A stretch of 19,181 bases of DNA from Burkholderiales bacterium (lineage in GTDB: Bacteria; Pseudomonadota; Gammaproteobacteria; Burkholderiales; Burkholderiaceae_D), in the NCBI GenBank assembly GCA_028868455.1, contig JAGWUK010000008.1:1-19181 (forward strand). The letters are read 5' to 3'. The notes below the pieces were generated by a model that saw nothing but the letters and a program-made list of their open reading frames with translations, was not told the DNA's origin and ran no database searches. The translations under genes and the position numbers were made by a program. Positions 1-7,597 of this stretch are shown here, piece by piece (within the stretch, counting starts at the first letter, position 1; every line of letters starts with the position of its first letter).

Positions 1-1
1 C

Positions 2-1798
2 GATCTGAATGCGAAATCAGAACGCCTCGGATGGTTGCCGTCGGCGCCGCAACTGGAAACCAATCCGCTTGATGTCTGCGACGCCGCAGCCGCAGCGGGA
101 TTGGAACCGCAGGAATATCTGAAACAAAGCCTGAAATCCGGTGTCGTCAATATGAGTTGCGACGATCCTGATAATCCTAAAAATTTCCCGCGCAATATGT
201 TCGTCTGGCGTTCGAATATTCTCGGCAGCTCCGGCAAAGGCCACGAATACTTTTTGAAATACCTGCTTGGCACGCAAAACGCCTTGTTCGACGATCCCGA
301 CGAAGCGGTCAAGCCATCGGAAGTCAAATTCCGTCAGGAAGCGGCCGAAGGCAAACTCGATCTGCTGACTGTGCTCGACTTCCGCATGAGTACCACCTGC
401 CTGTACGGCGACATCGTTTTACCTACCGCAACCTGGTACGAAAAAGACGATCTGAATACTTCGGACATGCATCCGTTCATTCATCCACTCAGCGAAGCCG
501 TGCAACCGCTGTGGGAAAGCAGAACCGACTGGGAAATCTACAAAGGTATCGCGAAAAAATTCACCGAAATCGGCGGAGCTTATCTCGGTACGCGCAAAGA
601 TATCGTCCTGCAACCGCTGATGCACGATACCCCGGGCGAACTCGGTCAGGCATTTGAACCCAAGGATTGGAAAAAAGGCGAATGCGATCTGATCCCCGGC
701 AAGACTGCTCCGAACTTTGTCGTAGTCGAACGTAACTACAAAGAGATCTATAAAAAATTCACGTCGATTGGTCCATTGCTCGACAAGCTCGGCAACGGTG
801 GCAAGGGCATCAACTGGAATACCGAACATGAAGTTCATGAAATCGGTGGCATCACCAAGATCGTGACCGAAGAAGGCGTCTCCAAAGGTCGCCCACGTCT
901 GGAAACTGCGATCGATGCCTGCGAAATGATTTTGACATTTGCCCCGGAAACCAACGGCCATGTTTCGGTCAAGGCATGGGATGCGCTGGGAAAAATTACC
1001 GGGCGCGATCACACCCATCTGGCAGTTGGTCGCGAACATGACAAGATCCGCTTCCGCGATGTCCAGGCGCAACCGCGCAAGATTATCTCTGCACCGACCT
1101 GGTCAGGTCTGGAATCGGAAGAAGTCAGCTACAACGCCGGTTATACCAATGTGCATGAGCTGATTCCATGGCGCACGCTGACCGGTCGCCAGCAGTTTTA
1201 CCAGGATCACCGCTGGATGCTCGATTTCGGTGAAGGCATGTGCGTCTACAAACCGGCCATCGATACCAAAACGGTCGCACCGATGCTGAATAAATCACCC
1301 AATGGCGAAAAAGAAATTGTGCTGAACTGGATTACGCCGCATCAGAAATGGGGCATTCATTCGACCTATTCGGACAATCTGCGCATGCTGACGCTGTCGC
1401 GCGGCGGCCCGCATGTCTGGGTTTCTGAAATCGAAGCCAAAGAAGCCGGACTGGTCGATAACGACTGGGTAGAAGTCTTCAACAGTAACGGCACGCTGAC
1501 CGCCCGCGTCGTGGTCAGCCAGCGTGTACCGAAAGGCATGTGTCTGATGTATCACGCCCAGGAAAAAATTGTGAATACCCCGGGGGCGGAAATGTCCGGC
1601 AAACGCGGCGGTATTCATAACTCGGTCACGCGCGCCGTGCTGAAACCGACGCACATGATAGGCGGCTACGCGCAACTGGCTTACGGCTTTAATTATTACG
1701 GCACGGTCGGCAGCAATCGCGATGAGTTCGTGGTCTTGCGCAAGATGAAAAAAGTGGATTGGTTAGAAGGCAAGCTGGAAGAGGAGTCAGCATCATGA
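2..1798 (+). CDS. narG: NarG, respiratory nitrate reductase catalytic (alpha) subunit, C-terminal half (5' cut by window edge)
   Basis: NarG carries the bis-MGD molybdenum cofactor and reduces nitrate to nitrite on the cytoplasmic face of the membrane, fed with electrons through NarH and NarI. The reading frame is open from base 2, and the TTG at 35 is an internal leucine, not a start. About 598 residues are present, against roughly 1250 for the family. Recognisable stretches are STTCLYGDIVLPTATWYEKDD (from base 392), followed by the NTSDMHPFIHPLS segment, and a C-terminal molybdopterin-dinucleotide-binding domain from about base 1316 (NWITPHQKWGIHSTYSDN, later RGGPHVWVSEIEA). The N-terminal [4Fe-4S] region lies outside the window. 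Its TGA overlaps the narH start (ATGA), so the two are translationally coupled. The family is certain from these motifs and from the narHJI order. Confidence 0.97.
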   Translation, partial: DLNAKSERLGWLPSAPQLETNPLDVCDAAAAAGLEPQEYLKQSLKSGVVNMSCDDPDNPKNFPRNMFVWRSNILGSSGKGHEYFLKYLLGTQNALFDDPDEAVKPSEVKFRQEAAEGKLDLLTVLDFRMSTTCLYGDIVLPTATWYEKDDLNTSDMHPFIHPLSEAVQPLWESRTDWEIYKGIAKKFTEIGGAYLGTRKDIVLQPLMHDTPGELGQAFEPKDWKKGECDLIPGKTAPNFVVVERNYKEIYKKFTSIGPLLDKLGNGGKGINWNTEHEVHEIGGITKIVTEEGVSKGRPRLETAIDACEMILTFAPETNGHVSVKAWDALGKITGRDHTHLAVGREHDKIRFRDVQAQPRKIISAPTWSGLESEEVSYNAGYTNVHELIPWRTLTGRQQFYQDHRWMLDFGEGMCVYKPAIDTKTVAPMLNKSPNGEKEIVLNWITPHQKWGIHSTYSDNLRMLTLSRGGPHVWVSEIEAKEAGLVDNDWVEVFNSNGTLTARVVVSQRVPKGMCLMYHAQEKIVNTPGAEMSGKRGGIHNSVTRAVLKPTHMIGGYAQLAYGFNYYGTVGSNRDEFVVLRKMKKVDWLEGKLEEESAS

Positions 1799-3351
1799 AA
1801 ATTCGTGCACAAGTCGGTATGGTGTTGAACCTGGATAAATGCATCGGTTGCCACACCTGTTCCGTGACGTGTAAAAACGTCTGGACCAGTCGCGACGGTG
1901 TCGAGTACGCCTGGTTTAATAACGTGGAAACCAAGCCCGGTATCGGTTATCCGAAAGAGTGGGAAAACCAGAAAAAATGGAATGGTGGCTGGCAGCGCAA
2001 TGATGCAGGCAAGCTCGAACCGAAGCAAGGCGGCAAGCTGAAGATACTGGCGAATATTTTTGCCAATCCCAATCTGCCTTCCATTGACGATTATTACGAA
2101 CCGTTCACTTTCGACTACGAACGTCTGCAAAACGCGCCGCTGTCGCAGACACCGCCGACCGCAAGACCAATTTCCGTCATTACCGGCAAAAAGATGGACA
2201 AAATCGTCTGGGGACCGAACTGGGAAGACGATTTAGGTGGCGAATTTTCAGCACGCAGCAAGGATCAGTTATTCGAAGGTTTGCAAAAGGAAATGTACAG
2301 CACCTTTGAATCGACTTTCATGATGTATCTGCCACGTTTGTGTGAACACTGCCTGAATCCGGCCTGCGTCGCCTCGTGTCCATCAGGCTCGATTTACAAG
2401 CGCGAAGATGACGGCATTGTGCTGGTTGATCAGGACAAATGCCGCGGCTGGCGCATGTGTATTTCCGGTTGCCCATACAAAAAGATTTACTACAACTGGA
2501 GCTCAGGCAAAGCGGAAAAATGCACGTTCTGCTATCCGCGTATTGAAGCCGGTCAGCCTACCGTGTGCTCGGAAACCTGCGTTGGCCGTATCCGCTATCT
2601 CGGCGTGTTGCTGTACGACGCTGACAAGATTGAGGCCGCTGCCTCGGTCGCTAACGAACAGGATTTGTACGAAGCGCAGCTCGGTTGCTTTCTCAATCCG
2701 CATGACCCGGCGGTGATTGCCGAAGCACGCAAACACGGTATTCCGGAAAGCTGGATTACGTCTGCGCAAAAATCGCCAGTCTACAAAATGGCGATGCAAT
2801 GGAAAATCGCTTTTCCATTGCATCCGGAATACCGCACGCTGCCTATGGTCTGGTATGTACCGCCATTGTCGCCTATCCAGAAGGCGGCCGAAGCGGGCCA
2901 CATGGGCATGAACGGCATTATTCCGGACGTGAAATCCCTGCGGATTCCGGTGCGGTATCTGGCCAATCTGCTGACGGCAGGCAAGGAAGAACCGGTACTG
3001 AAAGCGCTGGACCGCATGCTGGCCATGCGTGCCTATAAACGTGCCGAAGTCGTGCATGGTCAAAAGGATGAAGCGGTCTTGAAACAAGTCGGATTGACCG
3101 CAGAAGAAGTCGAAGACATGTACCAGACCATGGCGATTGCGAATTACGAAGACCGCTTTGTGATTCCTTCCTCACACAAGGAAATGGTAGAAGACAGCTT
3201 TAACGAAAAAGGCAGTTGCGGCTTCACTTTCGGCAACGGTTGCTCAGGCGGTACCTCTGATGGTTCCTTGTTCGGCAAAAAACCGCAGGGCAGTGTGATT
3301 TTCGTCGAGATGCCGAAGTCGCGCAAAAAATTGTCGATGACCGAAGAGTAA
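1795..3351 (+). CDS. narH: NarH, nitrate reductase iron-sulfur (beta) subunit
   Basis: NarH relays electrons from the cytochrome b subunit to NarG through four Fe-S clusters. The 518-residue product matches the family length (about 510). All four cysteine groups are visible: C16-C19-C22-C26, C183-C186-C191-C195, C216-W219-C222-C226 and C243-C246-C258-C262. Tryptophan in place of the second cysteine in the third group is the known NarH signature that makes that cluster [3Fe-4S]. I chose ATG 1795 because a GAGGAG ribosome-binding site ends about 10 bases upstream, the protein then begins MKIRAQVGMV, and the start overlaps the narG stop. An in-frame upstream candidate at 1759 lies inside narG and is less likely. 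NarJ follows 10 bases after the stop. Confidence 0.98.
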   Translation: MKIRAQVGMVLNLDKCIGCHTCSVTCKNVWTSRDGVEYAWFNNVETKPGIGYPKEWENQKKWNGGWQRNDAGKLEPKQGGKLKILANIFANPNLPSIDDYYEPFTFDYERLQNAPLSQTPPTARPISVITGKKMDKIVWGPNWEDDLGGEFSARSKDQLFEGLQKEMYSTFESTFMMYLPRLCEHCLNPACVASCPSGSIYKREDDGIVLVDQDKCRGWRMCISGCPYKKIYYNWSSGKAEKCTFCYPRIEAGQPTVCSETCVGRIRYLGVLLYDADKIEAAASVANEQDLYEAQLGCFLNPHDPAVIAEARKHGIPESWITSAQKSPVYKMAMQWKIAFPLHPEYRTLPMVWYVPPLSPIQKAAEAGHMGMNGIIPDVKSLRIPVRYLANLLTAGKEEPVLKALDRMLAMRAYKRAEVVHGQKDEAVLKQVGLTAEEVEDMYQTMAIANYEDRFVIPSSHKEMVEDSFNEKGSCGFTFGNGCSGGTSDGSLFGKKPQGSVIFVEMPKSRKKLSMTEE

Positions 3352-3361
3352 GGGGCACATC

Positions 3362-4048
3362 ATGAAAATCTATCGAATTTTGTCGGCGCTGCTCAGTTAT
3401 CCGCAGCCAGACCTGATTGCTGCCGTACCGGAAATTGAAGAGGCGCTGGCCGAGGGCGAAGGGGGGCAATTGCGATTGGCCATGCTGGAACCTTTGCTGA
3501 CGTATCTGCAAGCAGAACCATTGATCACTTTGCAGGAAAATTATGTCGCGACTTTTGATCGCACACCGTCGCAGGCGTTGCATCTGTTTGAACACATCCA
3601 CGGTGAAAGCCGCGATCGTGGTCAGGCCATGGTGGATCTGATCGAAGAGTACCGCGCACATGGATTTGAGCCCGAGGTCAATGAACTGCCGGATTTCGTT
3701 CCGCTGTTTCTGGAGTTCCTGAGTCTGACTAGCCCTGACGATGCCAATCGTCTGCTGGGTGATGCGATTCATGTCCTGGCGGCCATTGGCGTGCGCCTGC
3801 AACGCAATGACAGTCCGTATAGCGTGATCTTTGAAATGCTGACCACGCTGACCGATGTTGTGCCGCGTGAACAGGACGATCCGCCGGTGCGTGACATGGA
3901 CGAGGCGATGGAAACCTTCGGCCCCGGCGCTGACGGCGTCGAGCCTTTGCTGCGCCCGCAGACAGCGGCCAGTCAGGTCGTTAATTTCTATCCGCGTCAG
4001 GCAAAGTCGGCAATGCATCTCGCATCTGTTCAACAAAAAGTGAGCTGA
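3362..4048 (+). CDS. narJ: NarJ, nitrate reductase assembly chaperone (TorD/NarJ family)
   Basis: NarJ is the system-specific cytoplasmic chaperone that binds apo-NarG, allows cofactor insertion and controls docking of NarGH onto NarI. It is not part of the final enzyme. The 228-residue product begins MKIYRILSALLSYPQPDL and has the typical all-helical NarJ core, including YVATFDRTPSQALHLFEHIH near residue 61, then GESRDRGQAM and ELPDFVPLFLEFLS. ATG 3362 is preceded by AAGGGG at proper distance and lies 10 bases after narH. The 3' end is two bases from the narI ATG. The acidic C-terminal third is poorly conserved in the family. No anomaly is seen. Confidence 0.96.
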   Translation: MKIYRILSALLSYPQPDLIAAVPEIEEALAEGEGGQLRLAMLEPLLTYLQAEPLITLQENYVATFDRTPSQALHLFEHIHGESRDRGQAMVDLIEEYRAHGFEPEVNELPDFVPLFLEFLSLTSPDDANRLLGDAIHVLAAIGVRLQRNDSPYSVIFEMLTTLTDVVPREQDDPPVRDMDEAMETFGPGADGVEPLLRPQTAASQVVNFYPRQAKSAMHLASVQQKVS

Positions 4049-4050
4049 TC

Positions 4051-4734
4051 ATGAACTACTTACATCAATTTATTTACGGGATTTACCCCTACATTGCACT
4101 GGCGATTTTCCTGTTCGGCAGTCTGGCGCGTTTTGAACGCGAGCAATACACCTGGAAAAGCGATTCGTCGCAGATGCTGCATACAGGTAATCTGCGCGTC
4201 GGCAATATTTTGTTCCATGTCGGCATACTCGGCTTGTTCGGCGGCCATCTGGTCGGCTTGTTAACACCCGTGGCGGTCTGGGATGCGATCGGTATTACGC
4301 ATAGTTTCAAGCAAATGATTGCGATGGTGGCCGGCGGCGTGTTCGGGACGTTGTGCATGTCGGGTTTGCTGATACTGATGCACCGTCGCATGACTGATCC
4401 ACGCATTTCTGCCGTCACCAGAACCGGCGATAAAGTCTTGCTGTTGTGGATATTCATCACGCTGGGTCTGGGCTTGTCGACGATATTTGAATCAGCCAAT
4501 CACCGCGACGGCCACATGATGGTTTTGCTGATGACCTGGGCGCAACACATCGTGACGTTCCGTGGCGATGCTGCCGACTACATTGCTGCTGCACCGTGGT
4601 TGTTCAAGGCGCACTTGTTCATGGGCTTGTCCTTGTTCGTGATCTTCCCGTTCACACGGCTGGTGCATGTCTGGAGCGGCTTTGCTTCGGTCACCTATCT
4701 GGGCCGCGCCTGGCAGCTGGTGCGTCCGCGTTAA
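4051..4734 (+). CDS. narI: NarI, nitrate reductase cytochrome b (gamma) subunit
   Basis: NarI is the membrane anchor and quinol oxidase of the complex: five transmembrane helices hold two b-type hemes that pass electrons to NarH. At 227 residues it is the family length (E. coli 225). The four expected axial histidines are present: H56 and H66 in GNILFHVGILGLFGGHLVG, H188 in FKAHLFMG and H206 in FTRLVHVW. The spacing matches E. coli NarI (56, 66, 187, 205) to within one residue. The start at 4051 is two bases past the narJ stop with only a weak ribosome-binding site, suggesting coupling to narJ. A 135-base gap with a hairpin separates it from the next gene. Confidence 0.97.
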   Translation: MNYLHQFIYGIYPYIALAIFLFGSLARFEREQYTWKSDSSQMLHTGNLRVGNILFHVGILGLFGGHLVGLLTPVAVWDAIGITHSFKQMIAMVAGGVFGTLCMSGLLILMHRRMTDPRISAVTRTGDKVLLLWIFITLGLGLSTIFESANHRDGHMMVLLMTWAQHIVTFRGDAADYIAAAPWLFKAHLFMGLSLFVIFPFTRLVHVWSGFASVTYLGRAWQLVRPR

Positions 4735-4738
4735 GTTT

Positions 4739-4756
4739 GACGGGCTGATGCAAAAC
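4739..4756 (+). repeat. Copy 1 of a short intergenic repeat (core CGGGCTGATGCAA)
   Basis: Directly after the narI stop, CGGGCTGATGCAA (4741-4753) is identical over 13 bases to 14639-14651 just after the Crp/Fnr gene. The resemblance continues loosely on both sides (TTGA upstream, AC-GC downstream). Function is unknown; it could be a regulatory or mRNA element, or chance. Confidence 0.4.
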
Positions 4757-4820
4757 CGCTCCGTGATGACAGCTGATCCCGGTTGTATCAGCGATGCGTC
4801 AGTCCCGCCTGTTCATTTCT

Positions 4821-4847
4821 GTCCGGCACGACGAAGCCGTACCGGAC
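4821..4847 (+). other. Hairpin between narI and the ppiC-like gene
   Basis: GTCCGG (4821-4826) pairs with CCGGAC (4842-4847). An inner ACG/CGT pairing can extend the stem past a mismatch. A loose T-rich tract (TTATTTTATG) follows, but it merges with the ribosome-binding site of the next gene, so a partial terminator or an mRNA processing/stability hairpin is more likely than a full stop of transcription. Confidence 0.45.
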
Positions 4848-4869
4848 AACTTATTTTATGGAGTCCATC

Positions 4870-5616
4870 ATGCCTGTTATCGTGAATGGCGTCGAACTCA
4901 ACGATGCCGATATGGAGCGTGAATTACCTGATCATCAGGATGCAGCCGATCCCGTGCAAAGCGCGATGACCGCACTGGTCCTGCGCCGCGTGTTGCTGGA
5001 TAAAGCGAACGAGCTTGGCTTGTTCGGCGACGGCGACGACGAAATCATCGACGCCCTGCTGGCACAGGAAGTCGTGGTGCCGACACCGGGGCGCGACGAA
5101 TGCCTGCGTCAATATCAGGCGCATCCTTCGCGCTTTACTGTGGGTGAACTGGTCGAAGCCAATCATATTTTGTTTCAGGTGACGCCAACACTGGAACTGG
5201 AGAGCCTGCGCAAACATGCCGAAATCGTTTTGGCTGATTTGCTGGCCGAACCGCAACGTTTTGCCGAGCTCGCCAAAATGAATTCAAACTGTCCGTCCAG
5301 CGAAGTCGGCGGCAATCTGGGGCAACTGGCGCGCGGCGCGACTGTACCGGAATTTGAAAAGATCGTTTTTTCGGCGGAACCGAACAGCATTTATCCCCGG
5401 CTGGTGGAAACCCGCTTTGGGCTGCACATTATTCAACTGGGGCGTAAAGCCGAAGGGCGCTTGCTGCCTTTTGAAGAGGTGGAAGCCGATATCGCTGCCG
5501 CCATGCAAAGCGCCAGCCATAGTCACGCTGTACGCCAGTATCTGCAACTGCTGGTCGGTCAGGCCAGCATTTCCGGTATCGAATTGCCGGGCGCCGACAG
5601 TCCGCTGGTGCAATAA
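4870..5616 (+). CDS. PpiC-type (parvulin) peptidyl-prolyl isomerase, nar-associated, NifM-like
   Basis: This is predicted to be a cytoplasmic prolyl isomerase of 248 residues. A helical N-terminal part (1-90) is followed by a parvulin domain (about 92-192) with VEANHILFQV, CPSSEVGGNLGQLARGATVPEFEK and the terminal TRFGLHIIQL strand. There is no signal peptide or lipobox, unlike SurA or PrsD-type relatives, so it should act on a cytoplasmic client. Parvulin genes directly after narGHJI are also known in Pseudomonas. A role in maturation of NarG or another cluster protein is therefore plausible, but it is inferred. ATG 4870 is chosen because GGAG (4860-4863) sits six bases upstream; an in-frame ATG at 4858 overlaps that site. 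Confidence 0.9.
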   Translation: MPVIVNGVELNDADMERELPDHQDAADPVQSAMTALVLRRVLLDKANELGLFGDGDDEIIDALLAQEVVVPTPGRDECLRQYQAHPSRFTVGELVEANHILFQVTPTLELESLRKHAEIVLADLLAEPQRFAELAKMNSNCPSSEVGGNLGQLARGATVPEFEKIVFSAEPNSIYPRLVETRFGLHIIQLGRKAEGRLLPFEEVEADIAAAMQSASHSHAVRQYLQLLVGQASISGIELPGADSPLVQ

Positions 5617-5630
5617 ATTCATTCTGGAAA

Positions 5631-5657
5631 GGCGCGCCGGACAGCCGGGATCGCGCC
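5631..5657 (+). other. Strong GC hairpin between the ppiC-like gene and the hemerythrin gene
   Basis: GGCGCGCCGG (5631-5640), a four-base loop (ACAG), CCGG (5645-5648), a GAT bulge and CGCGCC (5652-5657) fold into a very stable stem. No T-run follows, so it is not a standard intrinsic terminator. It may stabilise the upstream mRNA or lower downstream expression. Confidence 0.5.
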
Positions 5658-5691
5658 AGATCGTAGCACCGTCTTCTCAGGAAAAATCATC

Positions 5692-6168
5692 ATGTCACAA
5701 GCTATGCAAAAACTGGTCAAACAGCACATCGAATGCGATGACCAGCTCAACCGTGTCGAAGCCGCATTGCAAAAAGGCGATATGGCCTCGGCCGGACGTA
5801 ATTTCCGGCTTTTCAATGAGCAACTGGAAGACCATTTCCGGCTGGAAGAAGAACGCCTGTTTCCGGCGTTTGAACAGGCCACCGGCATGAGCAACGGCCC
5901 CACCGTCGTCATGCGTAACGAACACGCCGAAATTCGTGCATTGCGCGATGAAGCTTACGCCGCGATCGAAGCCAGTCAGCCAGAGCAGGCGCTGGCCGCC
6001 ATCGATACCTTGAATGTGCTGATACAGCAGCACAATGTCAAAGAAGAAAATGTGCTTTACCCCATGTGCGGCGGCAGTATTCCGCATCTGGCTGCGGTAC
6101 TGGGCTTTGGCGGTGGTTGCGGCGGCGCCTGCTCTTGCGCAGCGGCGGCCAAAGAAGCTGCTGCCTGA
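5692..6168 (+). CDS. Hemerythrin-like di-iron protein with Gly/Cys-rich tail
   Basis: This 158-residue protein looks like a cytoplasmic four-helix hemerythrin domain. Candidate iron ligands in order are H12 (KQHIECD), H48 and E52 (DHFRLEEE), H78 (NEHAEIR), and H114 with E118/E119 (QHNVKEENVLYP). This matches the HHE-type pattern, with Glu where classical hemerythrins have Asp. Such proteins bind O2, NO or iron, or take part in nitrosative-stress repair; which applies here is not visible. After the fold comes an unusual Gly/Cys tail (residues about 139-149, with C143, C147 and C149) that could bind metal or be redox active. AGGA (5679-5682) precedes ATG 5692. It lies in line with narGHJI and 45 bases before the next gene. 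Confidence 0.88.
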   Translation: MSQAMQKLVKQHIECDDQLNRVEAALQKGDMASAGRNFRLFNEQLEDHFRLEEERLFPAFEQATGMSNGPTVVMRNEHAEIRALRDEAYAAIEASQPEQALAAIDTLNVLIQQHNVKEENVLYPMCGGSIPHLAAVLGFGGGCGGACSCAAAAKEAAA

Positions 6169-6213
6169 GGTCATGCTGTGCCACCCAGCTCCAGTCTTTG
6201 ATTTAAGCCGTGC

Positions 6214-7512
6214 ATGGCAACGGTCAAGATACTGAACTACGAACTGGCGCCATCGCCAGCGACGATTTTTGGATGCCTGTTGCCTGCACCGTGGCTAGGT
6301 ATGCTGAGCGGCCTGTTGCTGGCGTTTGGGCCTGCTGACGGCTTGCCGCAGCGTTTTGCACCGTTAAATCTGGCGCTGACACATATGCTGGTGCTGGGGA
6401 TGCTGGCACCGGTCATGATCGGTGCCTTATTTCAACTGATGCCGGTGGTTGCAGGGCAAACCGTTGCCGCCGCACGCTGGATTGCCCCGTTCGTTGCGAT
6501 GGGTTCAGCCGCGACTGCCGTATGTCTGGCGGCAGGATTTTTATATGGCAAGCCGCAGGCCTTTGCCGCAGCAGGCGTACTGGCAGTGGTGCTATTTGGG
6601 GCGGTCATTCTGGCGTTCGCATTTACTGCATGGCGCATCAACGTCACGGATGCAACGACGCGCACATTGCGCTGGATCGCTATGGCACTATTTGCCGTCA
6701 TACTGTGCGGCGTCAGCCTCGCCGGGAGCTTTGCTGGCTGGTGGCAGATCGATGTGCCACGTTGGTTGAATTTGCATGTCGCCTGGGGTTTGCTTGGCTG
6801 GATTGCGGCGCTGGTGGCTGGCGTTGCCAGCACCGTCGTCCCCATGTTTTGGCAAACCGTGCGACCAGTCGTGTGGTGGCAGCGCAGCTTGCCGGGAGCG
6901 CTGTACCTGCCGCTGGTCCTGGCGCTGATTCCTGCATTCTGGGATTGGGTATTACCGCTCAGCTGCCTGCTTGTATTTACCTTGTCGGCGATCGCTTTAC
7001 GCGTCGTCAGCAAGGCCAAACGCCGGTTTGATCCGGCATGGCCACTGTGGCTGGCATGCACCGCAAGCTGGATGCTGGCCGCTTTGCTGACGCTGGTGCA
7101 GCATGTCGCGTACACCTATCCACCAGCCATCTGGTTGACTCTGCCGGTGGATAATTTCCCTTGGTGGATAGGTGTGCTGGCACTGGTCGGCGGTGCGGTA
7201 TTGCCAGTCAATGCAATGCTCGGAAAAATCATTCCGTTTCTGGTGTTCCTGCATCTGCGCCGCCAGATTCCTGCAGGACGCCGTGTCCCGACAATGCAAG
7301 CCGTATTGCCGCCGCAACGCCTGCAATGGCAGGCGCGCATGGTGCTGCTCGCCCTGGCGTTGCTATTGGCTGTTCCGCTGGCACCAACAAGCTTCGCAAT
7401 CGCCGCCGGCCTGGCATTTGCCATCTCGCAAGCGATGATGGGCGCATTTCTGATGCTGGCTTTGTTTCGCTATCGTAAGGAATTATTGGCGGCGATGAGG
7501 AAAGGAACGTAG
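6214..7512 (+). CDS. Polytopic membrane protein, possibly heme-binding (NnrS/heme-copper-oxidase-like), function unknown
   Basis: This 432-residue, very hydrophobic protein has about 12 predicted membrane helices. I do not recognise a named family with certainty. Two segments resemble each other: LTHMLVLGMLAPVMIGALFQ around H57 and LHVAWGLLGWIAALVAGVAS around H188, each H-x-x-x-x-G followed by a Gly-rich helix and a Pro. H297 and a GKIIPFLVFLHL segment (H347) follow. Such paired intramembrane histidines suggest heme or metal binding, as in NnrS or oxidase subunit I-like proteins. An in-frame TGA at 6199 makes ATG 6214 the only reasonable start, though its ribosome-binding site is poor. It is the last + strand gene before the A/T-rich minus-strand pair, so a role in nitrate or NO metabolism is inferred from position only. 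Confidence 0.8.
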   Translation: MATVKILNYELAPSPATIFGCLLPAPWLGMLSGLLLAFGPADGLPQRFAPLNLALTHMLVLGMLAPVMIGALFQLMPVVAGQTVAAARWIAPFVAMGSAATAVCLAAGFLYGKPQAFAAAGVLAVVLFGAVILAFAFTAWRINVTDATTRTLRWIAMALFAVILCGVSLAGSFAGWWQIDVPRWLNLHVAWGLLGWIAALVAGVASTVVPMFWQTVRPVVWWQRSLPGALYLPLVLALIPAFWDWVLPLSCLLVFTLSAIALRVVSKAKRRFDPAWPLWLACTASWMLAALLTLVQHVAYTYPPAIWLTLPVDNFPWWIGVLALVGGAVLPVNAMLGKIIPFLVFLHLRRQIPAGRRVPTMQAVLPPQRLQWQARMVLLALALLLAVPLAPTSFAIAAGLAFAISQAMMGAFLMLALFRYRKELLAAMRKGT

Positions 7513-7597
7513 GAAGCTCGAATTGAAGCAGATAAAACGCTGGGCAAGGAATGTATTTTTACAGGGGAAAACACAATCTGACAATTCGACTCCCGTT
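7513..7597. other. Convergent intergenic gap with a long-range inverted repeat
   Basis: This 85-base gap separates the convergent genes ending at 7512 (+) and 7598 (-). TCGAATTG (7518-7525) is perfectly repeated in inverse as CAATTCGA (7582-7589), 56 bases apart. No stem with a T-run typical of a terminator is visible. Base composition turns A/T-rich here and stays so to about 9000. Confidence 0.35.

Noticed and set aside
3224..4036. 270-codon ORF on the minus strand
   Set aside because: It is antisense to narJ and the end of narH, has no recognisable motif and shows antisense-type composition.
7518..7589. Terminal inverted repeats of a mobile element at 7518-7525 and 7582-7589
   Set aside because: The 8-base arms enclose only 56 bases, no transposase or target duplication is seen, and they do not bracket the A/T-rich insert.
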